Assembly (NCBI GenBank): GCA_002450255.1
Contig: DJYW01000020.1
Span: forward strand, 1-9,073
Source: Gammaproteobacteria bacterium UBA6968
Lineage (GTDB): Bacteria > Pseudomonadota > Gammaproteobacteria > Pseudomonadales > Azotimanducaceae
DNA length: 9,073 nt
Reading direction: 5' to 3'
Shown here: positions 1 to 6,903 of the stretch, in pieces
Layout: every line of letters begins with the position of its first letter
Position numbering within the stretch: the stretch's first letter is position 1
Notes under the pieces: model-generated
What the model was told of the DNA's origin: nothing
Databases searched by the model: none
The model's input: only the letters and a program-made list of their open reading frames with translations
Translations under genes and position numbers: made by a program

Positions 1-38
1 ACAACATAAGGCATGCCAACAGCTCTAAAGAGAAGCAC

Positions 39-1241
39 CTAAATAAACTCAAATAACGAGAGCCGGCTGATTTTTGCAAACGAAGACTGAGCCGCCTCCA
101 AGCGCATTAGCTCTGCATTAAATTCAGAAATGGTCGTCGCAAAATCGACATCTTTTATCGATGACTGCAACTGCTTCAAGCTCAGCTCAGAGTCCAAATT
201 AATATCCATCTGTCGCTGTGCCGCTTGCATAGCACCGCCCACCTTGCCTAAAGCGAGGGACAGCGAGTCATGCAGGCTGTCTATTTCCTGCACACTACGA
301 CTCAGTACAGCGGATGACTCATTCGGATAAAGTGTGCCGACAGCAGCAGGAATAATTCCGGCCGTATCACCAAACTCTATATTTTCACCCTCATGGCCAA
401 TTTGATTTTCGATAATCAGTTCGCCATCTTCTGAAATCTCAGCAATAACATTAGTCCGATCGGTTTCGGCATTAATGAGAACCGCTAAAGCTTCTACATC
501 AACTGGATCAGCTGCAGCACTTACTCGTACGCCATTGATCACCAGTTCCCCAGAGTCAGCCGAAAGCTCCTCTGGCGCAACCGTCAATCGCGTAATTTGA
601 TCTATCATCAGACCTTCTTCGAAATCCGTGAGCGCCTCAAAAAAGCCTACGGCTTCTAGAGTCCCATTCTGAGCTTCTCGAGAAACGCCCGTAAATACAT
701 CCAAGCCGTTTCTATTCTTCTGAACGTGCCTGTTTTCACCGACTTCAATACTGGTGGATTTGGTGTCTCCGAAATAAGTCATTACCCCTTCGTCGTTTAC
801 CGCAAAAGGCTTAGTGCTTTCTTTGGAGCCGGCAAAAATATAGCGCCCAGATGCATCTCTCGCATTGGCTAATGACAAGAGCTCGTCACGTAAGCCAGAA
901 ACCTCGGTCGCAATAATGCGTCGATCACTACTGGAAATCGTATCGTTCGCCGCCTGTAAACCCAGCTCCTTTAGTCTTATCAAGATGTCGGAAGCACTTG
1001 TCATCGCCACTTCCTCTAACTCGAGGCGATTCATGGCAACGTCAATATTGTCGTTATAGGTGCCCATCCGGTTGACCGCCCGATCCAAGTCATCGATTTT
1101 GCCAATCACTGTCGTATCATCGCTCGGCCGCAGCACCGCTTTACCCGTCGCCAACTTCTCGTTCGCTTCAGCAGCGCGCATCTGAGTCTCTTGCATATTC
1201 CTTACGGATTGCTCATAAAACTGTCGAGTTGAAATCTGCAT
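39..1241 (-). CDS. flgL: Flagellar hook-associated protein 3 FlgL
   Basis: FlgL is the second junction protein, between FlgK and the filament, and is related to flagellin. It is 400 aa (E. coli 317; many marine and pseudomonad versions are near 400). The N-terminal coiled-coil D0/D1 region is conserved: MQISTRQFYEQSVRNMQ, LATGKAVLRPSDDTTVIGKI (30-49), then DASGRYIFAGSKESTKPF (129-146). The C-terminal D0/D1 half includes KDVDFATTISEFNAELMRLE (363-382) and the typical end SFAKISRLSLFEFI. The middle (about 220-294) holds an IN-like module homologous to the two in FlgK. The gene starts 19 bases after the flgK stop with only a weak, A-rich upstream site, so re-initiation after flgK is plausible. 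It ends in TAG; no terminator hairpin is visible in the 38 bases left, so transcription may continue or terminate outside the window. Confidence 0.97.
   Translation of the reverse strand: MQISTRQFYEQSVRNMQETQMRAAEANEKLATGKAVLRPSDDTTVIGKIDDLDRAVNRMGTYNDNIDVAMNRLELEEVAMTSASDILIRLKELGLQAANDTISSSDRRIIATEVSGLRDELLSLANARDASGRYIFAGSKESTKPFAVNDEGVMTYFGDTKSTSIEVGENRHVQKNRNGLDVFTGVSREAQNGTLEAVGFFEALTDFEEGLMIDQITRLTVAPEELSADSGELVINGVRVSAAADPVDVEALAVLINAETDRTNVIAEISEDGELIIENQIGHEGENIEFGDTAGIIPAAVGTLYPNESSAVLSRSVQEIDSLHDSLSLALGKVGGAMQAAQRQMDINLDSELSLKQLQSSIKDVDFATTISEFNAELMRLEAAQSSFAKISRLSLFEFI
360..584 (-). repeat. Flagellin hook IN-like module in FlgL (residues 220-294)
   Basis: Third copy of the module: TVAPEELS, then GELVINGVRVS, LAVLINAETDRTNVIAEI, GELII and IEFG. 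Anchor residues are N236-G237, I256-N257, A267, L275 and G291. The spacings of 21, 10, 8 and 16 equal those of both FlgK modules, so the three align without a gap. It sits between the two helical halves of FlgL, where outer domains are normally placed. Confidence 0.8.
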
Positions 1242-1260
1242 AGTCTACTTAATTTATTTG

Positions 1261-4200
1261 TTAGATTCGAATAATCGAATCGAAAATGGTGTTAGCGGTT
1301 TGGATCAACTTGGCCGAAGCCTGATAGGCCTGTTGAAACTTAACTAGGTTAGAGGCCTCTTCATCAAGATTTACCCCGGCTATACCCTCACGAGATTCAA
1401 CCGCTTGATCATGTACCACAGCGAGCGCGTCCTTCGACAACTCTGCCTGTCTGGATGAACTGCCCATGCGGTTTACAAGTCCCGCGAAAGATTCATGAAA
1501 AGTGGTTCCGTTAGCAAAGGTCACCAGTTCCTCTAACTCCGATAGTTTGAGAATATTGTCTGAATTACCCGTCGCGTCTGCATTACCGTCGATTAGAAAA
1601 ACGTCTCCAGCAGCGGGCGTACCGAGTAAATTTAAAGCAACATTTTGATAGCTGATGGCATCGCCCGCAGTAAACGCTCTTTCTGCTAGAACGGTACCGG
1701 AAGTTTGATCAACAATCTGATATCGGTCTGCATCAACAAACTCTACCGCGACTGGGTTTTCCCGCAGGGTCTGCGCATTTGCTGCAGCTTCAATGTAGTC
1801 GGCACTCAGCTGTACTGTGCTGGCTTGCGGTGCCGTCGTGAAGACGATCAAGTCCTCCTGCAAAGCACCTGGTACGGAAAGCTCCGCTCTAAAACCAATA
1901 GCACTGAGATCGGTAAATCCACCATTTGGACCCAAAGTTAATGCAACTTCTGCATCGGTCGTATCGCCGTCTTCTCGAACGTGAGTGAGTTTAAGCTGCG
2001 CCTGATAGCTTCCTGCTATCGCTCCAGCAGCACCATCGGCTGGGCCTATTTCAATGGTCTGGCCCGGATCCTGCGGATCACTCGAAAAGATCAGCGCACC
2101 ATCAAAGTCCTGACGGGCAATAACGCCAGTATCTGCTGAGGCCTGGTTAATAGCATCGACCAATTCTGAATTGGACAAGATGGGTGCCTCAGCACTAATT
2201 TGAACGCCATTCAAAGTAAGCTCGCTACTTAACTCAGAAATTTCTGAAGGCGCGATTCTAACGCTGTTTTCAATAGTCGCTGAGAGATCTAGCGCCAGTT
2301 CTTCGATGTTGTCATTCAACCAGGTCTGCACCGTTTCAGGCGTTAAAGCCTCACCGGCAGCAAGGTTAAGTTCGGTTAAGGCGTATCCGTTCAGATTAAT
2401 AGCACCTGCGCCAACTAAGGTAATCTCGTCACCATCATTATTCGCAGTGGCCGGCACATGGCCGCTTAACAACGACGCTTCACGAATCAGCGAACGAGTG
2501 CCGTCGTCTTCTATTCTAAACTGTGAACTACCCACCTGGCCGGCCCGAACCTCAAGATCCTTATAGGTAATCGGTTCGACAGTTTTGGTTTGTGCCATGA
2601 GGATATTGGGAGCCGGTCCTACCGCAATGGCATTGCTCTCGAATCCCGGTGCACCCTTGATAACGAGCTCATTGTCGTCATTGATCTCCGCTACGACATC
2701 GGTCTCACCTGTCTTGTCATTAATCAGGTCACGTAAATCAGCCATTGACGGCGCAGGGGTTCCCGTTGAAATCTCAATGCCGTTCAAAGTGAGTGCACCG
2801 GTACTAGTAGATAGATCTTGCAGTGGCACAACGAGTTCAGCGAACCCATCATTAAGATACTGGCTGCTATAAGTGACGCCGGGCATAAATCCATTTACTT
2901 CATCCAGCATCAGGTCTTGTTGGGCATCATTTAGCGTTTGCCCAAATATATGGCGACCATCTCGCGTAAAAACCTGCAGCTCGGCGGATAACGTGTCGTC
3001 TTGCTGCATAAACATACTGAGATCTTCGGTGCCTGCAGGGACCACAAACTGCGGTGCTCTCGCCGTCGTTAAAAATGAAGCCGCGTTTTGCCGGTTGGCA
3101 TTGCTGGCTAGTTGCTCCGATAGTCTCGTTTCATCCGCATATTCAGGTGATATTGCGTTCAGGTTGGCAGTAGCGGATCCTAAATTTGATGATGCTGCCG
3201 TCACTCGAAATAGTGAGGCCGCCGCGACTTCTCTGGCATCGTCGATTGCGACCTGCATAGAGGCAGCCGCGTCGGTTTCGAGGCGAATGCTTATTTGATC
3301 GCCGCCAAGTGCCTGGCCGGTCAACTCCATCCGGACGCCATCCACCGTTAATGTCTGAGGGTCGCCATAGCCATATTGTTTGTTGCCCACACTGTCAACA
3401 CCAAACCACTGACCTCTTGAACCATCAAACTGCAAATCGATCGTTTGGACTGAAGTGATGGTGCCGCTTTGCGACAAAACGGTTGCTCCTGCAGCGCCTC
3501 GGCTCGCCGAGTAGTCGATACTGACCTGAGGCTGTATTGAAAATAAATCGCCGCCTGCATTACCTAATAAATTCATGCCGCTTGCATGAATGGCATTCAC
3601 CTCGGTCGTTACTGCAAGCGCCAGTTCTTCCAGATTTGCGCTTGCCGGGGTAAGCACTCTATCTCGAAACAACGCAAGTCCGCCGAGCTCACCACCAGTC
3701 AAGCGCGACAAGTTCATGGAACGGTCTGCGAAATTAAGAGAAAAATTCGCAACACCCAACTGTCCGTCGGTGTCACTAAGTCGTAGCGTGCCGTGCTCTC
3801 CGCCAGACACAAGTGTTTTGTTAGTAGCAGTCTCGCCGATATCAACCGTTACACTGCCGTTCTGCGCTGTGGTGACAAAAATGTCCGTCAAATCAGCGAT
3901 TTGTCGAAGGAGGCTATCGCGGGTATCCAATAGGTCAGCGGGTTGACGGTCCAAGTCCTGCTTGGATCGCAGCTTAGTATTTACATACGCTAATTGCTCA
4001 GCAAATTCATTGATCGCACTGACCTTGCTCTCCATCGCGTCCTGGGTTTCAGAATTAAAACTATCGATTTGCCCTGCTAACGCATTAAATCGTCCGGCAA
4101 CCTGCCGAGCCGATTCAATCACCTGATCCCGCATCACTATAGAAGACGCGTCCGCGCCAAGACTATCGACCTTATTGAAAAAATCCGCCATTGCGGGATT

Positions 4201-4518
4201 TAAAGAAGCTTGTTCAACACCAAACGCGTCGACCATGCGGCTGCTCAGATCGGCCAAGGTTTCCTGTGCCTTTAGATCACTGCCGCTACGTCGCACGGTG
4301 TCTTCTATGAGACCGTCATAAGCTCGGCGAACGCCCTCTGCAAGAGCACCAGTGCCAACCGAAAAACGACCGATCGAGGCCGGTGTATTTTCGATATTGA
4401 CCAGCTTTTGTTTGACATAGCCCTCAGTGTTCGCGTTAGCAATATTATTACTAACAACGTTGAGCGCGAGCTGGCTATTCCTAACCGCATTGGTACCGAT
4501 AGTAAGTAAATCGCTCAT
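1261..4518 (-). CDS. flgK: Flagellar hook-associated protein 1 FlgK, greatly enlarged
   Basis: FlgK is the first junction protein between hook and filament; it is exported and forms a short ring outside the cell. Both ends match the family: SQLALNVVSNNIANANTEGY (residues 15-34), and at the C-terminus GVNLDEEASNLVKFQQAYQA and KLIQTANTIFDSIIRI. The D1 segment DDAREVAAASLFRVTAASSN (426-445) and the late segment GTPAAGDVFLID (966-977) are also conserved. The protein is 1085 aa against about 547 in E. coli and about 680 in Pseudomonas. The extra length is mostly residues 451-915, a surface (D2/D3-like) insertion containing two flagellin-hook-IN-like modules. There is no cysteine. The ATG overlaps the flgJ stop (ATGA) and has a good Shine-Dalgarno, GGAG, 8 bases upstream inside flgJ. 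No sigma-28-type box was recognised at the end of flgJ, so I infer transcription with the upstream genes. Confidence 0.97.
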   Translation of the reverse strand: MSDLLTIGTNAVRNSQLALNVVSNNIANANTEGYVKQKLVNIENTPASIGRFSVGTGALAEGVRRAYDGLIEDTVRRSGSDLKAQETLADLSSRMVDAFGVEQASLNPAMADFFNKVDSLGADASSIVMRDQVIESARQVAGRFNALAGQIDSFNSETQDAMESKVSAINEFAEQLAYVNTKLRSKQDLDRQPADLLDTRDSLLRQIADLTDIFVTTAQNGSVTVDIGETATNKTLVSGGEHGTLRLSDTDGQLGVANFSLNFADRSMNLSRLTGGELGGLALFRDRVLTPASANLEELALAVTTEVNAIHASGMNLLGNAGGDLFSIQPQVSIDYSASRGAAGATVLSQSGTITSVQTIDLQFDGSRGQWFGVDSVGNKQYGYGDPQTLTVDGVRMELTGQALGGDQISIRLETDAAASMQVAIDDAREVAAASLFRVTAASSNLGSATANLNAISPEYADETRLSEQLASNANRQNAASFLTTARAPQFVVPAGTEDLSMFMQQDDTLSAELQVFTRDGRHIFGQTLNDAQQDLMLDEVNGFMPGVTYSSQYLNDGFAELVVPLQDLSTSTGALTLNGIEISTGTPAPSMADLRDLINDKTGETDVVAEINDDNELVIKGAPGFESNAIAVGPAPNILMAQTKTVEPITYKDLEVRAGQVGSSQFRIEDDGTRSLIREASLLSGHVPATANNDGDEITLVGAGAINLNGYALTELNLAAGEALTPETVQTWLNDNIEELALDLSATIENSVRIAPSEISELSSELTLNGVQISAEAPILSNSELVDAINQASADTGVIARQDFDGALIFSSDPQDPGQTIEIGPADGAAGAIAGSYQAQLKLTHVREDGDTTDAEVALTLGPNGGFTDLSAIGFRAELSVPGALQEDLIVFTTAPQASTVQLSADYIEAAANAQTLRENPVAVEFVDADRYQIVDQTSGTVLAERAFTAGDAISYQNVALNLLGTPAAGDVFLIDGNADATGNSDNILKLSELEELVTFANGTTFHESFAGLVNRMGSSSRQAELSKDALAVVHDQAVESREGIAGVNLDEEASNLVKFQQAYQASAKLIQTANTIFDSIIRI
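2035..2259 (-). repeat. Flagellin hook IN-like module 2 in FlgK (residues 754-828)
   Basis: Second copy: RIAPSEIS, then ELTLNGVQIS, LVDAINQASADTGVIAR, GALIF and IEIGPA. Anchor residues are N770-G771, I790-N791, A801, L809 and G825, with the same spacings as module 1. By hand count about 27 of 69 positions match the FlgL copy, so this module is at least as close to the neighbouring gene's copy as to the other copy in its own protein. Confidence 0.8.
2611..2835 (-). repeat. Flagellin hook IN-like module 1 in FlgK (residues 562-636)
   Basis: This protein-level repeat runs from LVVPLQDLS through LTLNGIEIS, LRDLINDKTGETDVVAEI and NELVI to IAVGP. Anchor residues are N579-G580, I599-N600, A610, L618 and G634. 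The spacings N579 to N600 (21), N600 to A610 (10), A610 to L618 (8) and L618 to G634 (16) are identical in the other two copies. By hand count about 25 of 67 positions match the FlgL copy and 22 of 67 match FlgK module 2. The NG...IN...VxA pattern fits the flagellin hook IN motif family known from flagellins and hook-associated proteins. Confidence 0.8.
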
Positions 4519-4961
4519 AGTTTGAGCTCCAAGCGAGGCAAATCAAGGGCTTTGGTGCCCGGCTGCATAACCTCGTAGTTCTTAGCTTTGCGTGATAACG
4601 GTAACGATTCGTCAACAGGATTGAGCTGCCTTACTTTTGTGGGATCGGATTGTTCACGCCCATAAAACTGTTCGAGCTGACGCTCTAGCGCGTCGGCAAC
4701 GCCGAACCCACCAGACTTACTTAAATGCAGCGACAGTTCTTGGTCAAACATCGACTCGTATTGCTGCGACGCATTCGAGTCCATTAGACCGGAACGCTCC
4801 GTCGCTTTGCGCATGGATTGCAGCATCATATTGACGAAGATCGACTCAAACTGTTGAGCGACCTCCTTTATCTTGCCTTTAGCGTCTTGCGCGGCGTCAC
4901 TCTTTAGCTGAGCGAGCTCGGCAAAACCCAGAGCAGATGTTGTTGAATCGACAGTTTTCAT
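4515..4961 (-). CDS. flgJ: Single-domain FlgJ, rod-binding (rod cap) domain only
   Basis: FlgJ acts in the periplasm as a scaffold for rod assembly. In E. coli and Salmonella it is about 313-316 aa, with an N-terminal rod-binding domain and a C-terminal peptidoglycan hydrolase (glycoside hydrolase family 73). Here the protein is 148 aa and only the first domain is present: KIKEVAQQFESIFVNMMLQS (residues 30-49), RKATERSGLMDSN, then QQYESMFDQELSLHLSKSGG (66-85) and FGVADAL. The last 45 residues or so are polar, Pro-containing and unlike hydrolase. The gene is complete, not broken: it ends in TGA inside an ATGA overlap with flgK, leaving no room for a lost second domain. The hole in peptidoglycan must therefore be made by another enzyme, either encoded elsewhere or a partner protein. 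It starts 8 bases after flgI, with no good Shine-Dalgarno, so coupling to flgI is likely. Confidence 0.94.
   Translation of the reverse strand: MKTVDSTTSALGFAELAQLKSDAAQDAKGKIKEVAQQFESIFVNMMLQSMRKATERSGLMDSNASQQYESMFDQELSLHLSKSGGFGVADALERQLEQFYGREQSDPTKVRQLNPVDESLPLSRKAKNYEVMQPGTKALDLPRLELKL
4527..4530 (-). promoter_or_regulatory. Shine-Dalgarno site of flgK inside flgJ
   Basis: GGAG on the minus strand, 8 bases before the flgK ATG and within the last codons of flgJ. Together with the ATGA overlap it allows both fresh initiation and re-initiation at flgK. Confidence 0.75.
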
Positions 4962-4969
4962 TTAACGGC

Positions 4970-6145
4970 TCAGATAACAACCAGTTCAGCGCGCAGACTG
5001 CCGGCGCTCTTCAATGCTTCAAGGATGGCAATCAGAGATGATGGGCTCGCGCCAACCTGATTGACGGCATCAACAATGTCGCGCAGGTCAACACCTGGCT
5101 GAAACAGGAACATGGGTCGGGCTTCTTCTTCCACCTGAATTTCGGCGTTCTGTACGCCGACTGCTTCGCCTGCTACACCGGCTTCGCCTGCGGCAATTTC
5201 CACATTTGGCTGGACGACTTCGTTGGTAGCGGAAATGGTGACCGAAATAGCGCCCTGGGTTACCGCAGCGGCGGTGACGCGGACGCCACGGCTAATCACC
5301 ACGGTGCCAGTACGTGAGTTCACGACTACCTTCGCTTTCGGTTCGCCGGGAATCACATCCAGATTTTCAATCATGCTTACAAACGAGACCCTCGACGCTG
5401 GATTCTCCGGTGCGAGCACCGCGACAGATCGTCCATCCAGAGCAGTAGCTGTACCTAAACCGAAATTATCATTGATCGCTGACGTGATTGCCGTAACTGT
5501 GGTGAAGTCGGACTGGGTCGTGTTAAACACTAAATATTCAGAGTCATGAAAAGGGGTTTCCACTTCTCTCTCAACAATAGCGCCATTGGGTACACGACCC
5601 GCTGTCGGAACGCCAATGCTAACCTGGTTGCCCGCGGCCTGAGCATCCACCGCTGTCACGGTTAACGCACCTTGCGCAAGCGCATAAATTTCTCCATCCG
5701 CACCGCGCAATTCGGTCAGCACCAAATTGCCACCGCGCAAACTAGATGCAAGACCAATTGTGGCAACATTCACGTCAATACGTTGCCCAGGCTTGGTGAA
5801 AGGCGGCAATGTTGCTGTCACCAGGACGGAAGCCACGTTATCCAATTTGGTTTTGTCGTAAGCAAGACTGGCAACACCGCGAGCATATAGGTCGTAATTG
5901 GAAATGGGGCCGTCGACTTCTACACCTAAGCGTTCCAGGGTGGCTTTGAGGCTTTGCGCGGTGAACGAAATTTTATCTCTGTCACCCGTGCCCTGAAGGC
6001 CAACCACTAAGCCGTAGCCTATGAGCTGGTTAGGTCGCGCGCCCGCCAATGTGGTGAGGTCTTTCACGCGATCCGCAAATGCTTCGCTGGTTATGATGGT
6101 CAGCACTACGAACAACGATAAATATAAAAATTTAATTTTCTTCAT
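4970..6145 (-). CDS. flgI: Flagellar P-ring protein FlgI
   Basis: FlgI assembles into the P ring around the rod at the peptidoglycan layer. I choose the ATG at 6143-6145 (391 aa) because it gives a classic Sec signal peptide beginning MKKIKF, with a hydrophobic core LYLSLFVVLTII and an AFA cleavage site after residue 24. The mature protein then starts DRVKDLTTLAGARPNQLIGY, the usual start of mature FlgI, and is 367 aa (E. coli about 365). An in-frame ATG at 6158-6160 would add MAVLV and overlap flgH by 13 bases. An AAGG stands only one base before that ATG, too close to serve it, and 16 bases before the preferred one. Family motifs include YGLVVGLQGTGDRD, VVNSRTGTVVISRGVRV and the end PSSLIAILEALKSAGSLRAE. 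It has no cysteine, unlike E. coli FlgI, which forms a disulfide. Its start is 2 bases past the flgH stop, suggesting coupled translation. Confidence 0.97.
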   Translation of the reverse strand: MKKIKFLYLSLFVVLTIITSEAFADRVKDLTTLAGARPNQLIGYGLVVGLQGTGDRDKISFTAQSLKATLERLGVEVDGPISNYDLYARGVASLAYDKTKLDNVASVLVTATLPPFTKPGQRIDVNVATIGLASSLRGGNLVLTELRGADGEIYALAQGALTVTAVDAQAAGNQVSIGVPTAGRVPNGAIVEREVETPFHDSEYLVFNTTQSDFTTVTAITSAINDNFGLGTATALDGRSVAVLAPENPASRVSFVSMIENLDVIPGEPKAKVVVNSRTGTVVISRGVRVTAAAVTQGAISVTISATNEVVQPNVEIAAGEAGVAGEAVGVQNAEIQVEEEARPMFLFQPGVDLRDIVDAVNQVGASPSSLIAILEALKSAGSLRAELVVI

Positions 6146-6147
6146 GA

Positions 6148-6861
6148 CTAAAACGGCCATACCTTATTAAAGAATTGCGTGCCCCAGTTCACTTTAGAGA
6201 AGTCTGCTAGCTCGCCTGTGCCTTGATATGCAATCTGCGCGCCAGCAATCCGCGAGGACAACACTGTGTTGTCCGGCTGAATGTCTTTAACGGCGATCAC
6301 ACCCACTAAACTCACCGTCTCGCTGCCTTCGCTTAACGACAGGCGCTTCTGTCCTCTGATGACTAAGTTGTCATTGGGCAGTACTTGCGTAACCATTACA
6401 GAAATTGCCCCAGACAACGTGGCAGCTTGCCGTGCCGTGCCGGAGCCTTTGGATTCGACGGTCAGGTCTTCGAAGTCAGTGCCTTTTAAAACATCACGAC
6501 CCTGGCGTTTCATCCAACTTCCGCTGGTCGCATTGAGGGGCGCTGCGATAAGCGACTGCAGATTTTTTAAAGGCATATTTCGGCCTTCCTTCGAGGCTTC
6601 GAGGCCGTTGCTGCGACGCGCTTGAGTCGACTCATCCAGGATGACTGTGACGAGATCACCGACGACAAATTGACGCCTGTTGCCAAAAAGCCGACTCCCG
6701 GTACTGTCAGCGAAAATAGAACCCGTCGGGATTACCGCACCCATTGGTTGCTGCGGTACGACTGGATAGTAAGGGTCTACAACCGCCTGCTGCGGCGGCA
6801 ACGTTGTCGCGCAGCCCACGCTTAGCCAAGACAAAACCATAAGAATGCTTATTTTTTTCAT
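6148..6861 (-). CDS. flgH: Flagellar L-ring lipoprotein FlgH
   Basis: FlgH builds the L ring, a bushing in the outer membrane around the distal rod. It is 237 aa (E. coli 232). The N-terminus is a lipoprotein signal: basic MKK, a hydrophobic stretch ILMVLSWLSV, then Gly-Cys with the lipidated cysteine at residue 17. The residue at -3 of the lipobox is Ser rather than the usual Leu (Leu is at -4), which is a slightly poor match. Residue +2 is Ala, compatible with sorting to the outer membrane. Family motifs follow: GSIFADSTGSRLFGNRRQ, VGDLVTVILDESTQARRSN (about residues 67-86), LSGAISVMVTQVLPNDNLVI and RGQKRLSLSEGSE. The C-terminus NWGTQFFNKVWPF matches the aromatic family end. It follows flgG by 42 bases, the widest gap here, with a Shine-Dalgarno AGGT 5 bases before the ATG. 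Its stop TAG lies just before the preferred flgI start. Confidence 0.97.
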   Translation of the reverse strand: MKKISILMVLSWLSVGCATTLPPQQAVVDPYYPVVPQQPMGAVIPTGSIFADSTGSRLFGNRRQFVVGDLVTVILDESTQARRSNGLEASKEGRNMPLKNLQSLIAAPLNATSGSWMKRQGRDVLKGTDFEDLTVESKGSGTARQAATLSGAISVMVTQVLPNDNLVIRGQKRLSLSEGSETVSLVGVIAVKDIQPDNTVLSSRIAGAQIAYQGTGELADFSKVNWGTQFFNKVWPF

Positions 6862-6866
6862 TTTTT

Positions 6867-6870
6867 ACCT
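6867..6870 (-). promoter_or_regulatory. Shine-Dalgarno site of flgH
   Basis: AGGT on the minus strand, 5 bases (all A) before the flgH ATG. The 42-base flgG-flgH gap that holds it shows no clear promoter or terminator hairpin. Confidence 0.6.
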
Positions 6871-6903
6871 GCAAATACCAAGTGAATAGCTTTGTTAACC
6901 GTT

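Noticed and set aside
11..18. Palindrome GGCATGCC as a terminator of the operon
   Set aside because: The stem is only four base pairs with no loop and no following T-run.
2873..3298. 141-codon open frame on the plus strand inside flgK, with several others of 60-118 codons on the plus strand across the window
   Set aside because: They lie antisense to strongly supported flagellar genes, have Ser/Cys/Arg-rich compositions typical of reverse-frame reading, show no recognisable motifs, and no convincing ribosome sites were seen.
3348..3560. 70-codon minus-strand frame inside flgK in a different phase, and a similar 61-codon one at 4305-4490
   Set aside because: Both are out-of-frame readings of flgK itself, with no family features.
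1261..4518. FlgK as a fusion of FlgK with a separate gene
   Set aside because: The extra sequence lies inside the protein between conserved FlgK segments, and both FlgK termini are intact, so it is an internal domain insertion rather than an end-to-end fusion.
6146..6160. Upstream ATG adding MAVLV to FlgI
   Set aside because: The extension spoils the clean MKK signal peptide start, overlaps the flgH end, and the AAGG site is only one base from that ATG.
6862..6903. Possible promoter or terminator in the flgG-flgH gap
   Set aside because: Only 42 bases; no hairpin followed by a T-run on the transcribed strand and no recognisable -35/-10, sigma-28 or sigma-54 boxes.
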